Source of the DNA: Paracoccaceae bacterium
GTDB lineage: Bacteria; Pseudomonadota; Alphaproteobacteria; Rhodobacterales; Rhodobacteraceae
Direction: 5' to 3'
Assembly (NCBI GenBank): GCA_026989355.1
Contig: JALSJM010000017.1
Coordinates: 1 to 64,000, forward strand
DNA: 64,000 bases
Below the pieces are notes generated by a model. That model searched no databases. It was given only the letters and a program-made list of their open reading frames with translations, and was not told the DNA's origin. Position numbers and translations under genes: made by a program. Below are positions 19,168 through 29,234 of this stretch, piece after piece. Within the stretch, counting starts at the first letter, position 1. Every line of letters starts with the position of its first letter.

Positions 19168-19222
19168 CCTCTTTAGCGGCATTTTTCACGTGGCCCGCAA
19201 TCCGGCAACAAATCGCCACGGC
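19168..19222 (-). ncRNA. SAM-II riboswitch aptamer upstream of metZ
   Basis: On the minus strand the order of elements matches the SAM-II (SAM-alpha) consensus. A 5' stem strand CCGTGGC comes first, then the ATTTG segment, then the CCGGATTGC loop. The 3' stem strand GGCCACG pairs back with the first, followed by TGAAAAATG and finally the pseudoknot strand GCTAAAGAGG. SAM-II aptamers are typical of alphaproteobacterial methionine genes, which fits metZ 73 bases downstream. Family knowledge predicts repression when SAM binds. Confidence 0.82.
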
Positions 19223-19380
19223 AGGATCTGACTAGCCAAGCGCGCCGCACCCGTCAAGCACAACTCCCGCGCCCACCCGTCAACCCCCGCACACTCCCGT
19301 CTTTCCATCGGCCCCGTCCAGGCATATGATCGGCCATATTGGAACCGAAAGTCATTTCTTCAGACGGGAACCCGATTGCC

Positions 19381-21030
19381 ATGAAACTTGAATGTCATTG
19401 CCTTCCTGCCCTGCCGCCTCTTGCCTGGTTGTGCGAACTGCGGCACGGACAGGAGACCGCCTGCCTGCTGCACGGGCGCGACGTGGAATTCGGCGAGAGC
19501 TTCTTTCATGACGGCGCCTGGTGCGGCCCCTTTGCCGAGGGCGGTTTTGCCGATCTGCCGAATTTCGGCAGCGGCGCACGAACCGACGCGCGGGGCATCA
19601 CCTTCCATCCCCCCGATCATGTGCTCGAAGGGCTGTTTCTCATCACCGAGGAAACAGACGAAGGCCGGCGCCTGTGCATCTCCAATTCGCTTGCCTTCCT
19701 GCTGGCCCGCACCGGCAACGAGATCGACAGATCCCGGATCGACTACCTGCCGCTGTTCGCCCGTTCCCTTGCCGGAATCGGCCAGCATTCCCTGCCGCTG
19801 CCGATCGCCGGCGGAAAGACGGTAACGCATCACTTCTACCACGCGCTGCGCATCGCCCCGGATCTGATCCCCCATACAGTGATCAAGCACCGGCACGAGG
19901 ATTTTCACGACTACGAAAGCTTCATCGCCATGTATCGCCGCCATGCGAAGGCGCTCTTTGCCAATGCCGCCGATCCGGCCCGCAAGCGGTGCTACCGGCC
20001 GCTCTCGACCCTTTCCACCGGCTATGATTCCACAGCCCTGACGGCCATCGTTGCACCGGTGGGCTGCCGCCGTGCCTTCAGTTTCGGCGAAAGCCGTCCG
20101 CGCGGCGGCGTGGTCGAACATGACGGTGGCGAAGAAATCGGCCGGGCGATGGGAATCGAGGTGATCATGCTCGACCGCCTTGCCTATCGGGCCGCCGATG
20201 ACATGCCGGAACTGGAAACCATGGGGGTCGGGAACGAAATGTCGAGCGCCCGTCATCTGCTGCGTGGCAGCGTCTTCTTGAGCGGCTATTTCTCGGGGGC
20301 CCTGTGGGACATTCACTTTGCCGACATCAACGACGAGCTGCGTGCGGCCGATGGCGGCCATACCATGGGCGAAATGCGGCTGCACAACGGTTATGTTCAT
20401 GCGCCGTTCGGCTTTGTTGCCGGACGCCAGTTGCAGCAGCTGAACGAAATCGGCCTTTCGGAAGACATGAAGCCCTGGCGTCTGTTCACCGATTACGACC
20501 GCCCGATCAGCCGGCGCGTGGTGGAAGAGGCGGGCGTTCCGCGCACGGCCTTCGGCCAGAAGAAGAAGGCCGCCGGCGTATTCTACCGCTTCGAGGGGCT
20601 GCGGGAAACGATGGCGCCCCGCTCCTACGCCGACTACATGGCATTTCATGAAGCCCACGCCCCCGGGACCGGTGCCCTGGCGCGGCGCCTCAACGCGCTG
20701 CGCTACCGGCTGTGGGATCTGAACCATCGCGCGCAGGAAAAGCTGATGCGCATCACGCACAAGAAGTGGCCGTTCCGCGTAAGGATCCCGCTGCTGTTTC
20801 CCCAAGTGCCGCGGATTTCGGAAGCATCGCTGCTGTTTCCCTGGGCCGTCAGCCGGATGACGGAAAGATACCGTGCGCATCTTGCCGGATCCGGCTTGCT
20901 CCCGGCGGGCAAAAGGGCAAGCATGGCGGCATGTCCGGGACAGGAAAGGAAACCCCATGTCGCGTCAGTATCCGATAGATCTCTACTACTGGCCCACACC
21001 GAACGGCTGGAAGATTTCCATTGCACTTGA
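19381..21030 (+). CDS. Orphan asparagine-synthetase-like PP-loop protein
   Basis: A 549-residue protein with a PP-loop ATP-pyrophosphatase motif, LSTGYDSTAL at 211-220, close to the LSGGLDSS of asparagine synthetases. A later VFLSGYFSGALWD fits the second nucleotide-domain segment of that family. The N-terminus (MKLECHCLPALPP) is not a class II glutaminase: no Cys follows the initiator Met. So it may take nitrogen from another source, or it may adenylate a carboxylate for a different chemistry. The substrate is unknown. The true start could be the TTG at 19339, which adds 14 residues. The last 74 bases overlap the following GST gene in another frame, and that tail looks unlike the rest. No polysaccharide or peptide-synthesis genes adjoin it. 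Confidence 0.7.
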   Translation: MKLECHCLPALPPLAWLCELRHGQETACLLHGRDVEFGESFFHDGAWCGPFAEGGFADLPNFGSGARTDARGITFHPPDHVLEGLFLITEETDEGRRLCISNSLAFLLARTGNEIDRSRIDYLPLFARSLAGIGQHSLPLPIAGGKTVTHHFYHALRIAPDLIPHTVIKHRHEDFHDYESFIAMYRRHAKALFANAADPARKRCYRPLSTLSTGYDSTALTAIVAPVGCRRAFSFGESRPRGGVVEHDGGEEIGRAMGIEVIMLDRLAYRAADDMPELETMGVGNEMSSARHLLRGSVFLSGYFSGALWDIHFADINDELRAADGGHTMGEMRLHNGYVHAPFGFVAGRQLQQLNEIGLSEDMKPWRLFTDYDRPISRRVVEEAGVPRTAFGQKKKAAGVFYRFEGLRETMAPRSYADYMAFHEAHAPGTGALARRLNALRYRLWDLNHRAQEKLMRITHKKWPFRVRIPLLFPQVPRISEASLLFPWAVSRMTERYRAHLAGSGLLPAGKRASMAACPGQERKPHVASVSDRSLLLAHTERLEDFHCT

Positions 21031-21682
21031 GGAAATGGATCTGCCCTATGCGGTGAAGCTGGTCGATATCGGGGCGGGCGCGCAGTTCGCCCCGGAATTT
21101 CTGAAAATCGCACCCAACAACCGGATACCGGCCATCGTTGATCCGGAAGGCCCCGGCGGCACGCCGGTTGCGCTGTTCGAATCGGGGGCAATCCTGCTGT
21201 ATCTGGCGCGCAAGACAGGGCGCTTCCTTGGCCGGAACGAACGCGCAAGGATCAGCGTGGAGCAATGGTTGATGTGGCAGATGGGCGGGCTCGGACCGAT
21301 GGCGGGCCAGGCGCATCATTTTCTGAAATACGCGCCTGCGCTGGAACCGCCGCAGGATATCCCCTATGCCAAGGCGCGCTATCGCAACGAAACCGCGCGG
21401 CTTCTGGCGGTGCTTGACCGCCAGTTGGCGCGGGGCGAATATGTGGCCGGCGATTTCTATTCGATCGCCGACATGGCGATCTGGCCCTGGGCCAGCCTGT
21501 GGAAGGGGCAGGAACAGACGCTTGACGACAAACCCCATCTGGCGCGCTGGCTCGAAACCGTGGGGGCCCGGCCTGCGGTGCGGCGCGGACGTGCGCTGGC
21601 ACGCGATCGGCGCGGCGATCCGGGCGCTGACAGGCAGGCACAGAAGGTGCTGTTCGGCCGGCATTCCCCGAAGGGCGCCTGA
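20957..21682 (+). CDS. Glutathione S-transferase, YghU/YfcG-like
   Basis: Thioredoxin-fold N-terminal domain (IDLYYWPTPNGWKISIALEE; NNRIPAIVD; LFESGAILLYLA, with the Pro, Glu and Ser that hold glutathione) and an all-helical C-terminal domain (FYSIADMAIWPW). The TPNGWK active-site region and the length of 241 residues suit the Nu-class disulfide-bond oxidoreductases YfcG/YghU. The ATG at 20957 is chosen because AGGAAAGG stands before it. It starts inside the end of the PP-loop gene, so the two may be coupled. The last 40 or so residues are rich in Arg and may not be conserved. Confidence 0.87.
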   Translation: MSRQYPIDLYYWPTPNGWKISIALEEMDLPYAVKLVDIGAGAQFAPEFLKIAPNNRIPAIVDPEGPGGTPVALFESGAILLYLARKTGRFLGRNERARISVEQWLMWQMGGLGPMAGQAHHFLKYAPALEPPQDIPYAKARYRNETARLLAVLDRQLARGEYVAGDFYSIADMAIWPWASLWKGQEQTLDDKPHLARWLETVGARPAVRRGRALARDRRGDPGADRQAQKVLFGRHSPKGA

Positions 21683-21874
21683 CGGCGCGGCCAGACGCCG
21701 GACCGCGATCCCGGATGAGCGGATGCGGCCGGCCGGGCCGGCGGCACCCCCGCCGACATGGGGAAGCATCATCCCTGCAGGCCGCTCACAACCGGCGGCC
21801 TGTCCGCTGTTCTGATGTTTGCCGGTTCTGATGTTTGCCGGTGTTTGCCGGCGCGCAGCGCTTCCGGCCCTGTC

Positions 21875-22627
21875 TCAGACCACGGCTTCCAGTTTTCCCG
21901 CAGCCTGACTTTCCAGGGATTGCCTCCGAAGCGCATCCTTCTGCCGCTTGCGCAGGGCGCTCATGCCCAGGATATCGCGCGCCAGGCGGTCGCGCAGCAT
22001 GATCAGCGCCTCTTCCGGAGCCCGCGCCACCTCGATGATCTGGGCGGTATCGCGATAGCGCAGCAGAAGCACCTTGTTGTGATCGGGCAGGCCCGAAGTG
22101 CGATCGATGAACACGCTGCCGATTCGGGAAAACGGCACCCGGCTCAGCACGCGCGCCTGCCCTTTCCGGTTGCGCACCGCTTCGCGCAACTCTCCCCTGA
22201 CGATATCAACCTGAACTTCATAGCAATGCCCCTGCGAGCCGAACCACAGCAGCAGCACACCCAGTCCCGCCAGCACGATCGACAGACCGTACTTGAACCC
22301 CACGATATCTTCGCCGAAGCTTGATCCGGGCATGATCCAGAGGCTGCTTGCGGCCACCACCAGGCTGAATCCGGTCAGCCCCGAGATCCACTGGCTGAAC
22401 ACCGAGGAGGAACGCGGCCGGGCGCCCGAGCGCACGATATAGCCCCAGGGGGTTTCCAGCCCATGGGCGCAATCGCATTCGCGCACCGTCCTGGCCAGGG
22501 CCCTGTTGCTCATCATCCCGACCGGACGCTGCTGCAGGATCTGCCCGCCCTGCACCGCCTTCGCCGCCTGTCCGGCCATCGGTTCTTCGACCATCGGCTT
22601 TTCGGTATGCTTCGTCTGTGCGCCCAT
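21875..22627 (-). CDS. Conserved-looking membrane protein of unknown function
   Basis: A 250-residue protein with two close membrane segments (about 79-99 and 112-130). Both sides are soluble: an N-terminal tail with CDCAHG, and a C-terminal domain (135-250) of alternating beta strands (EVQVDIVRGELREAV, SRIGSVFIDRTSG, NKVLLLRYRD) ending in a charged helix. The layout of two helices followed by a PH-like beta domain resembles small envelope proteins of unknown role. The start at 22627 is favoured by GGAG 8 bases upstream; the ATG at 22633 is nearly equal. It is transcribed away from the ribosomal operon. Confidence 0.65.
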   Translation of the reverse strand: MGAQTKHTEKPMVEEPMAGQAAKAVQGGQILQQRPVGMMSNRALARTVRECDCAHGLETPWGYIVRSGARPRSSSVFSQWISGLTGFSLVVAASSLWIMPGSSFGEDIVGFKYGLSIVLAGLGVLLLWFGSQGHCYEVQVDIVRGELREAVRNRKGQARVLSRVPFSRIGSVFIDRTSGLPDHNKVLLLRYRDTAQIIEVARAPEEALIMLRDRLARDILGMSALRKRQKDALRRQSLESQAAGKLEAVV

Positions 22628-22862
22628 CTGCATGTCTCCACCGTATTGTCGTTGTCCCCGAGGCGCTTCTTCGGATATCCGGCCGCATCTGCCGGCTTCC
22701 CGGCGCCCCTCACCTTTGCGATGATTTTCAACCTGAAGAAGATATTTGACCGAATTTGGGCAGGAACGGTTCTTTTGACAGCCCCTCCGCCCAAATCCCG
22801 CCATGTTCTGCCGATCCGCCCACGGCATGGATTTCATCGCGGCGTGACGGCATTTCCCCCCC

Positions 22863-22890
22863 TTGAAACCTTGCGCCACGGGTGTATAAG
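22863..22890 (+). promoter_or_regulatory. Sigma-70 promoter of rpsF-rpsR-rplI
   Basis: TTGAAA at 22863-22868 and TATAAG at 22885-22890 are 16 bases apart, a good vegetative promoter. It is 108 bases before the rpsF ATG, with no other gene between. Confidence 0.65.
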
Positions 22891-22898
22891 GCAGCCTT

Positions 22899-22953
22899 CC
22901 TTCCGCGTTACGAACGCCAATCGCGCAACCTCTCGTGGGTGGGCCGCGGAAGG
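22899..22953 (+). promoter_or_regulatory. Structured 5' leader of the rpsF operon, possible S6:S18 autoregulatory site
   Basis: CCTTCCGCG at 22899-22907 is exactly complementary to CGCGGAAGG at 22945-22953, closing a 37-base internal region just after the predicted promoter and 45 bases before rpsF. Many bacteria regulate this operon by S6:S18 binding to a leader hairpin that mimics their rRNA site. I see the stem but cannot confirm the binding motif. Confidence 0.4.
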
Positions 22954-22997
22954 CGATGCCCGCCCTTTGAAGTGCGCCAGACAGAAACGGAGTCAGC

Positions 22998-23351
22998 ATG
23001 CCCCTTTACGAGCATGTATTCATCGCGCGCCAGGATCTTTCCGGCGCCCAGGCCGAAGGGCTGATCGAACATTTCGGCAGCATTCTCGCAGACAACGGCG
23101 GCAAGGTCGTTCACAGCGAATACTGGGGCCTGAAGACCATGGCCTACAAGATCAACAAGAACCGCAAGGGCCACTATGCCTACATGCGCACCGATGCGCC
23201 CGCATCGGCCGTGCAGGAAATGGAGCGCCTGATGCGCCTGCATGACGACGTGATGCGCGCCCTCACCGTGAAGGTGGACGCCCATGAAGAAGGACCTTCG
23301 GTCCAGATGCAGAAACGCGAAGAACGCGGCGATCGCCGCGAGCACCGCTGA
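22998..23351 (+). CDS. rpsF: 30S ribosomal protein S6
   Basis: S6 sits on the 30S platform and pairs with S18. The protein is 117 residues and begins MPLYEHVFIARQDLS. It contains GLKTMAYKINKNRKGHY, a conserved beta-strand block, and ends in a charged Glu/Arg tail. It is the first gene of the rpsF-rpsR-rplI operon, 30 bases ahead of rpsR. A good promoter and a structured leader lie upstream. Confidence 0.97.
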   Translation: MPLYEHVFIARQDLSGAQAEGLIEHFGSILADNGGKVVHSEYWGLKTMAYKINKNRKGHYAYMRTDAPASAVQEMERLMRLHDDVMRALTVKVDAHEEGPSVQMQKREERGDRREHR

Positions 23352-23381
23352 ACGAAAAACATCAGGAAAGGACCGTAAGCC

Positions 23382-23609
23382 ATGGCCATGAAACCATTTT
23401 TCCGCCGCCGCAAGGTTTGCCCCTTCTCGGGCGACAACGCGCCCAGGATCGATTACAAGGATACCCGCCTGCTGCAGCGCTACATTTCCGAGCGCGGCAA
23501 GATCGTGCCGTCGCGCATCACCGCCGTATCGGCCAAGAAGCAGCGTGAACTGGCCCGCGCCATCAAGCGCGCGCGCTTTCTCGCCCTGCTGCCCTATGTC
23601 GTGAAATAA
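23382..23609 (+). CDS. rpsR: 30S ribosomal protein S18
   Basis: A 75-residue S18, partner of S6 on the 30S platform. It shows the conserved [37 protein letters not shown] and the C-terminal [14 protein letters not shown]-type end (read here as [16 protein letters not shown]). An AGGAAAGG ribosome-binding site precedes the ATG. Middle gene of rpsF-rpsR-rplI. Confidence 0.97.
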   Translation: MAMKPFFRRRKVCPFSGDNAPRIDYKDTRLLQRYISERGKIVPSRITAVSAKKQRELARAIKRARFLALLPYVVK

Positions 23610-23621
23610 GGAGCCAGGCAC

Positions 23622-24293
23622 ATGCAAGTCATTCTTCTGGAACGCGTGGCCAAGCTTGGCCAGATGGGCGATGTGGTCACCGTCAGGGACGGCTTCGCGC
23701 GCAATTTCCTGCTTCCTCAGGGCAAGGCGCTGCGTGCGTCCGAGGAGAACATCAGGCGCTTCGAGGCCGAAAAGGCCCAGCTCGAGGCGCGCAACCTCGA
23801 AACCCGCAAGGAGGCCGAGGCACTGGCCGGGAAGCTTGACGGCAAGCAGTTCGTGGTGATTCGCTCGGCCTCGGAAATGGGCGCGCTCTATGGCTCCGTT
23901 TCCACCCGAGATGCGGCCGAAGCAGCCACTGCCGAGGGGTTCTCGGTCGATCGCAAGCAGATCGTTCTGCAGGCCCCGATCAAGGAACTGGGTCTGCACG
24001 AGGTGATCGTGCGCCTTCACCCCGAGGTGGAAGCAACCATTGTTCTGAACGTGGCGCGCTCCGAGGAAGAGGCCGGGCTTCAGGCCTCGGGCAAGTCGAT
24101 CCAGGAACTGGCGGCCGAGGCCGAGGCCGAGGCCGAGTTCGAAATCGCCGAACTGTTCGAGGACATCGGCGCCGCTGCGGCCGAGGACGAAGAGCTTCTG
24201 GGCACCGCACCGGCCGAAGACGCGGGCGAAGCCGGAACTGCAGATACCGAAGAAGACGGCAGCCCCGCAGAGGCGGACAGCAAGGAAGGCTGA
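23622..24293 (+). CDS. rplI: 50S ribosomal protein L9 with long acidic tail
   Basis: L9 spans the L1 stalk base through two globular domains joined by a long helix. The N-domain ([33 protein letters not shown]) and the C-domain ([35 protein letters not shown]) are both normal. At 223 residues it is about 70 longer than Escherichia coli L9. The extra C-terminus from about 160 is rich in Glu, Ala and Asp and looks disordered. Such acidic tails occur in alphaproteobacteria. Last gene of the operon, followed by an intrinsic terminator. Confidence 0.96.
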   Translation: MQVILLERVAKLGQMGDVVTVRDGFARNFLLPQGKALRASEENIRRFEAEKAQLEARNLETRKEAEALAGKLDGKQFVVIRSASEMGALYGSVSTRDAAEAATAEGFSVDRKQIVLQAPIKELGLHEVIVRLHPEVEATIVLNVARSEEEAGLQASGKSIQELAAEAEAEAEFEIAELFEDIGAAAAEDEELLGTAPAEDAGEAGTADTEEDGSPAEADSKEG

Positions 24294-24347
24294 CCGCTCC
24301 GGCCATCCGCCCCCCGGGGGGGCCGCCCGGGCCGGAAACACGAACGA

Positions 24348-24383
24348 AAGGGGCTGCGTGAATGCCGCGCGGCCCCTTCTTCA
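24348..24383 (+). terminator. Intrinsic terminator after rplI
   Basis: AAGGGGC at 24348-24354 pairs with GCCCCTT at 24372-24378, with further partial pairing of TGCG and CGCG inside, and is followed by CTTC. It is 55 bases past the rplI stop. Confidence 0.7.
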
Positions 24384-24558
24384 TTGCGCCCGCCCCGCCC
24401 TTCAGCGCGTCTGCCCCCGCTTCGAAACCCGCTGGTTTCCCCCCTTCACCCACGCGGACCACCCGATGTCAAAAGGGCAAAAGGGCGAAAAGGGGGCGGC
24501 CCGCAGGCAGCCCCCTTCCCTTCGCGCGGCGCTCGCCCTCCGGTTTTTCCCGGAGGAG

Positions 24559-25893
24559 TCAGTCTTCTTCGAGCTTCGAAAGCGCCTTCTCCAGCGCTTC
24601 CTTGCTCACTTCCTTTTCGCTCACCCTGGCAAGCTCGGTGATGTAATCGATCACCTTGTCCTCGAAGATCGGCGCGCGCAGCTGCTGCTGGACCTGCGGA
24701 TTCTTCTGCACGAACTCGAAGAACTGGCGCTCCTGACCCGGATAGTTGCGGGCCTGGTTCATGATTGCCTGGGTCATTTCGCTGTCGCTCACCTCGATTT
24801 CGGCCTTGCGCCCGAGTTCGGCCAGCAGCAGGCCAAGGCGCACCCGGCGCTCGGCCAGTCTGCGGTGCTCGTCGGTGGGTTCGATCTCGGGGTGATCGTG
24901 GCCCTTCACCTCGGGGTTTTCCTCGTGCCACAGCTGATGGGCAATCTGCTTTGCCTCCTGCTCCACCAGCGAGGGCGGCAGATCGAACTTCACCATCTCG
25001 TCAAGCTGATCGAGCACGCTGCGTTTCATGATCGCGCGCGCGGCGCCCTTGTATTCCTCTTCCAGCCGCTCGGCGATCTGCGCCTTCAGCGCCTCCAGGT
25101 TTTCGGCACCGAACTGCCCGGCCAGATCATCGTTGATCTCGGCCGCCTTCGGCGCCTTGACGGCCTTTACCGCCACGTCGAACACCGCTTCCTTGCCGGC
25201 CAGATGCGCGGCCTGGTATTCCTCGGGGAACGTCACCCTGACAGCCACATCATCGCCCGCCCTCACGCCGATCAGCTGCTCCTCGAAACCGGGGATGAAG
25301 CTGCCCGAGCCCAGCACCAGCGGATAATCCTCGGCCGCGCCCCCGTCGAAGGGTTCGCCATCCACCTTGCCGACGAAATCGATCACCACCTGATCGCCCT
25401 CTTTCGCCTTGGCGCCCTTCTTGCGCTCTTCGAAGGACTGGGCCGTTTCGGCCAGGTTCTTCAGCGCCTCCTCGATCTCACTCTCGCCGGCCTTCACCAC
25501 CAGGCGTTCGAGCTTCAGCTTCTTCAGATCGGGCTCGGGGATATCGGGCAGCGCCTCATAGGACATCTCGACATCGAGATCCTGACCTTCCTTCCACTCG
25601 GCCTCGTTGGCGATCCTGATTTCGGGCTGCTGCGCGGGGCGCTCGCCGCTCGTCTCGAAATGGGTGCTCACGGTCCTGTCGATGGCTTCCTGCAGCGCCT
25701 CGCCCAGCATCCGCTGGCCAAACTGCTTCTTCAGCAGGGCCATCGGCACCTTGCCCTTGCGAAAACCCTTCATCTCGATTCCGGGCCGGGCCTCCTTCAG
25801 CTTTTCCTCTACCTTCTCGTCCAGCTCCTTCGCGGTAACCTTGAAGGTATAGGCACGCTTCAGACCTTCGTTCAGGGTCTCCTTGACCGTCAT
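24559..25893 (-). CDS. tig: Trigger factor
   Basis: Ribosome-associated chaperone and prolyl isomerase. The 444-residue protein has the N-terminal ribosome-binding domain with the signature [18 protein letters not shown] central FKBP-type domain follows ([39 protein letters not shown]), then a helical C-terminal chaperone domain ending in acidic residues. The start at 25893 is set by GAGGAA before the ATG. It is followed convergently by the rplI terminator. The tRNA-Leu gene lies upstream on the same strand. Confidence 0.96.
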   Translation of the reverse strand: MTVKETLNEGLKRAYTFKVTAKELDEKVEEKLKEARPGIEMKGFRKGKVPMALLKKQFGQRMLGEALQEAIDRTVSTHFETSGERPAQQPEIRIANEAEWKEGQDLDVEMSYEALPDIPEPDLKKLKLERLVVKAGESEIEEALKNLAETAQSFEERKKGAKAKEGDQVVIDFVGKVDGEPFDGGAAEDYPLVLGSGSFIPGFEEQLIGVRAGDDVAVRVTFPEEYQAAHLAGKEAVFDVAVKAVKAPKAAEINDDLAGQFGAENLEALKAQIAERLEEEYKGAARAIMKRSVLDQLDEMVKFDLPPSLVEQEAKQIAHQLWHEENPEVKGHDHPEIEPTDEHRRLAERRVRLGLLLAELGRKAEIEVSDSEMTQAIMNQARNYPGQERQFFEFVQKNPQVQQQLRAPIFEDKVIDYITELARVSEKEVSKEALEKALSKLEED

Positions 25894-26101
25894 CGGGCAT
25901 TCCTCATAAGTAATGGCCGCGCAGGGGCGCGGCGGGCATGAATTCAAGCGCCCTTCTAGTGGCGCCCCCGCCCGTGCGCAAGGAAAATCAGGCGTTTTCC
26001 CCACCCCGGCAGAACCCGCGGCAGACAGGCGGGGCCGGGCGATTGCCCAGACGCAAGGCATGGGCCGGCGCCAGCTCTTTCCGCAGGAGAGTCCATGTTC
26101 C

Positions 26102-26186
26102 TGGTGCGGGTGGAGGGACTTGAACCCCCACGCCTTGCGGCGCCAGAACCTAAATCTGGTGCGTCTGCCAATTCCGCCACACCCGC
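26102..26186 (-). tRNA. tRNA-Leu (anticodon TAG)
   Basis: On the minus strand the 5' acceptor arm GCGGGTG pairs with CACCCGC. The D-arm segment is GGCGGAATTGGCAGACGC. The anticodon stem CCAGA/TCTGG encloses TTTAGGT, giving anticodon TAG. A class II long variable arm GCGCCGCAAGGCGT is present, as is the T-loop GGTTCAAGTCC. CCA is encoded (26102-26104). The long variable arm and anticodon both indicate leucine. Confidence 0.96.
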
Positions 26187-26410
26187 ATCCGGATTCGCCT
26201 GCCTGCCCCGGCCCCGGTGCAGGGTGCACACCCCGGCACAGGCGAACGGGGCTTCAATAGCAAGGCGCGCGCCCCGAAACCAGCAGAAATCGGCTCAGCA
26301 CTCCGCAGGCGGTCGGCGCCCCCCGTTCCGCCCCGGAAATTGTCCATCGGTGCCCCCTTCGCGCCCCATTTGTCTGCCATTCACAGGATGACCGTATCAG
26401 AGGTATCAAC

Positions 26411-26902
26411 ATGCCATTGGACAAGCCGGAAACCGTTTCGCAAACCGATACAATCGGAGCGGCGCATGCCCTGCCCGCCGGGATCGCCCCCGGCACGGCG
26501 GTGATGACGCTTGACGGCCTTCTGCCGGTAGAGCACCTGCTGCCCGGAGACCGGGTGATCACCCGGTGCGGAATTGCGATTCTGCAGGATATCCGCGTGC
26601 ATGAGGATCCCGGCCCCTGCCTTGCCGTGAGCAATACCGGGCCTGGCCGCCCCCGGGATTCCGTTGCCTTCGGAGCCGGTCAGACGATCCTGCTGCGCGA
26701 CTGGCGCGCCAGGGCCATGTTCGGCCGGGCAAGCGCCGTTGTGGCGCTGTCGCGGCTTGCCGATGGCGAGGCGGTCGCGCCGGCCGCAACGGCACCGGCC
26801 CGCCTGATCGAGCCCGTCTTCGCCACACCGCAGGTGATCTATGCCGGCGGGCTTGAAGTCCTCTGTCCCGGCCTCGAGGCGGAACCGGCCCGCGCGGCCT
26901 GA
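26411..26902 (+). CDS. Small Hint-like domain protein lacking the nucleophilic cysteine
   Basis: A 163-residue protein whose centre reads GIAPGTAVMTLDGLLPVEHL and then PGDRVITRCGIAILQDI. This is the block pattern of the Hint_2 (hedgehog/intein) domains common in secreted Rhodobacterales proteins. In self-splicing relatives the block begins with Cys, but here that position is Ala/Pro, so autoprocessing is unlikely. There is no signal peptide and no large partner domain; the Ala-rich tail ends soon after the fold. AGAGGT stands 6 bases before the ATG. It is a single gene between tRNA-Leu and nnrD (convergent). The family call is by pattern only. Confidence 0.6.
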   Translation: MPLDKPETVSQTDTIGAAHALPAGIAPGTAVMTLDGLLPVEHLLPGDRVITRCGIAILQDIRVHEDPGPCLAVSNTGPGRPRDSVAFGAGQTILLRDWRARAMFGRASAVVALSRLADGEAVAPAATAPARLIEPVFATPQVIYAGGLEVLCPGLEAEPARAA

Positions 26903-27017
26903 GCCTGCCGCCCGCGCGCCCGGCCCCCCGGCCTGTTGCAGCAGCCCTGCGCCTCTCCTGCCCTTCCGCCCTTTCCGCCTTGCAGCGCATGCTCTGCTGC
27001 CGGGTGCGCAACCCTTC

Positions 27018-29152
<2,135 letters not shown>

Positions 29153-29234
29153 GCCCCGCACCGATCATGCCGGAGGCCCGCGGTGGCCGGCTGTCTTTCC
29201 AATCCTTCAAATCCCAATCAGAAAAGAGGGTCAC

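Larger units (their letters stand above)
22628..22997. other. 370-base intergenic region before rpsF
   Basis: No gene seen. It holds the divergent starts of the membrane protein (left) and the rpsF operon (right). On the plus strand it contains a sigma-70 promoter at 22863-22890 and a leader with a 9-base-pair long-range stem, both listed separately. Confidence 0.7.

Noticed and set aside
20873-20956. An upstream start for the glutathione S-transferase at 20873
   Set aside because: The extra 28 residues are Arg-rich and unlike the family, and a good ribosome-binding site precedes the ATG at 20957.
22908-24341. Minus-strand open frame opposite rpsF-rpsR-rplI
   Set aside because: The three ribosomal proteins are unmistakable on the plus strand.
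24300-24345. The CCCCCCGGGGGGG stretch after rplI as the main terminator
   Set aside because: It can fold but lacks a following T-rich run; the AAGGGGC/GCCCCTT hairpin just after it is the better candidate.
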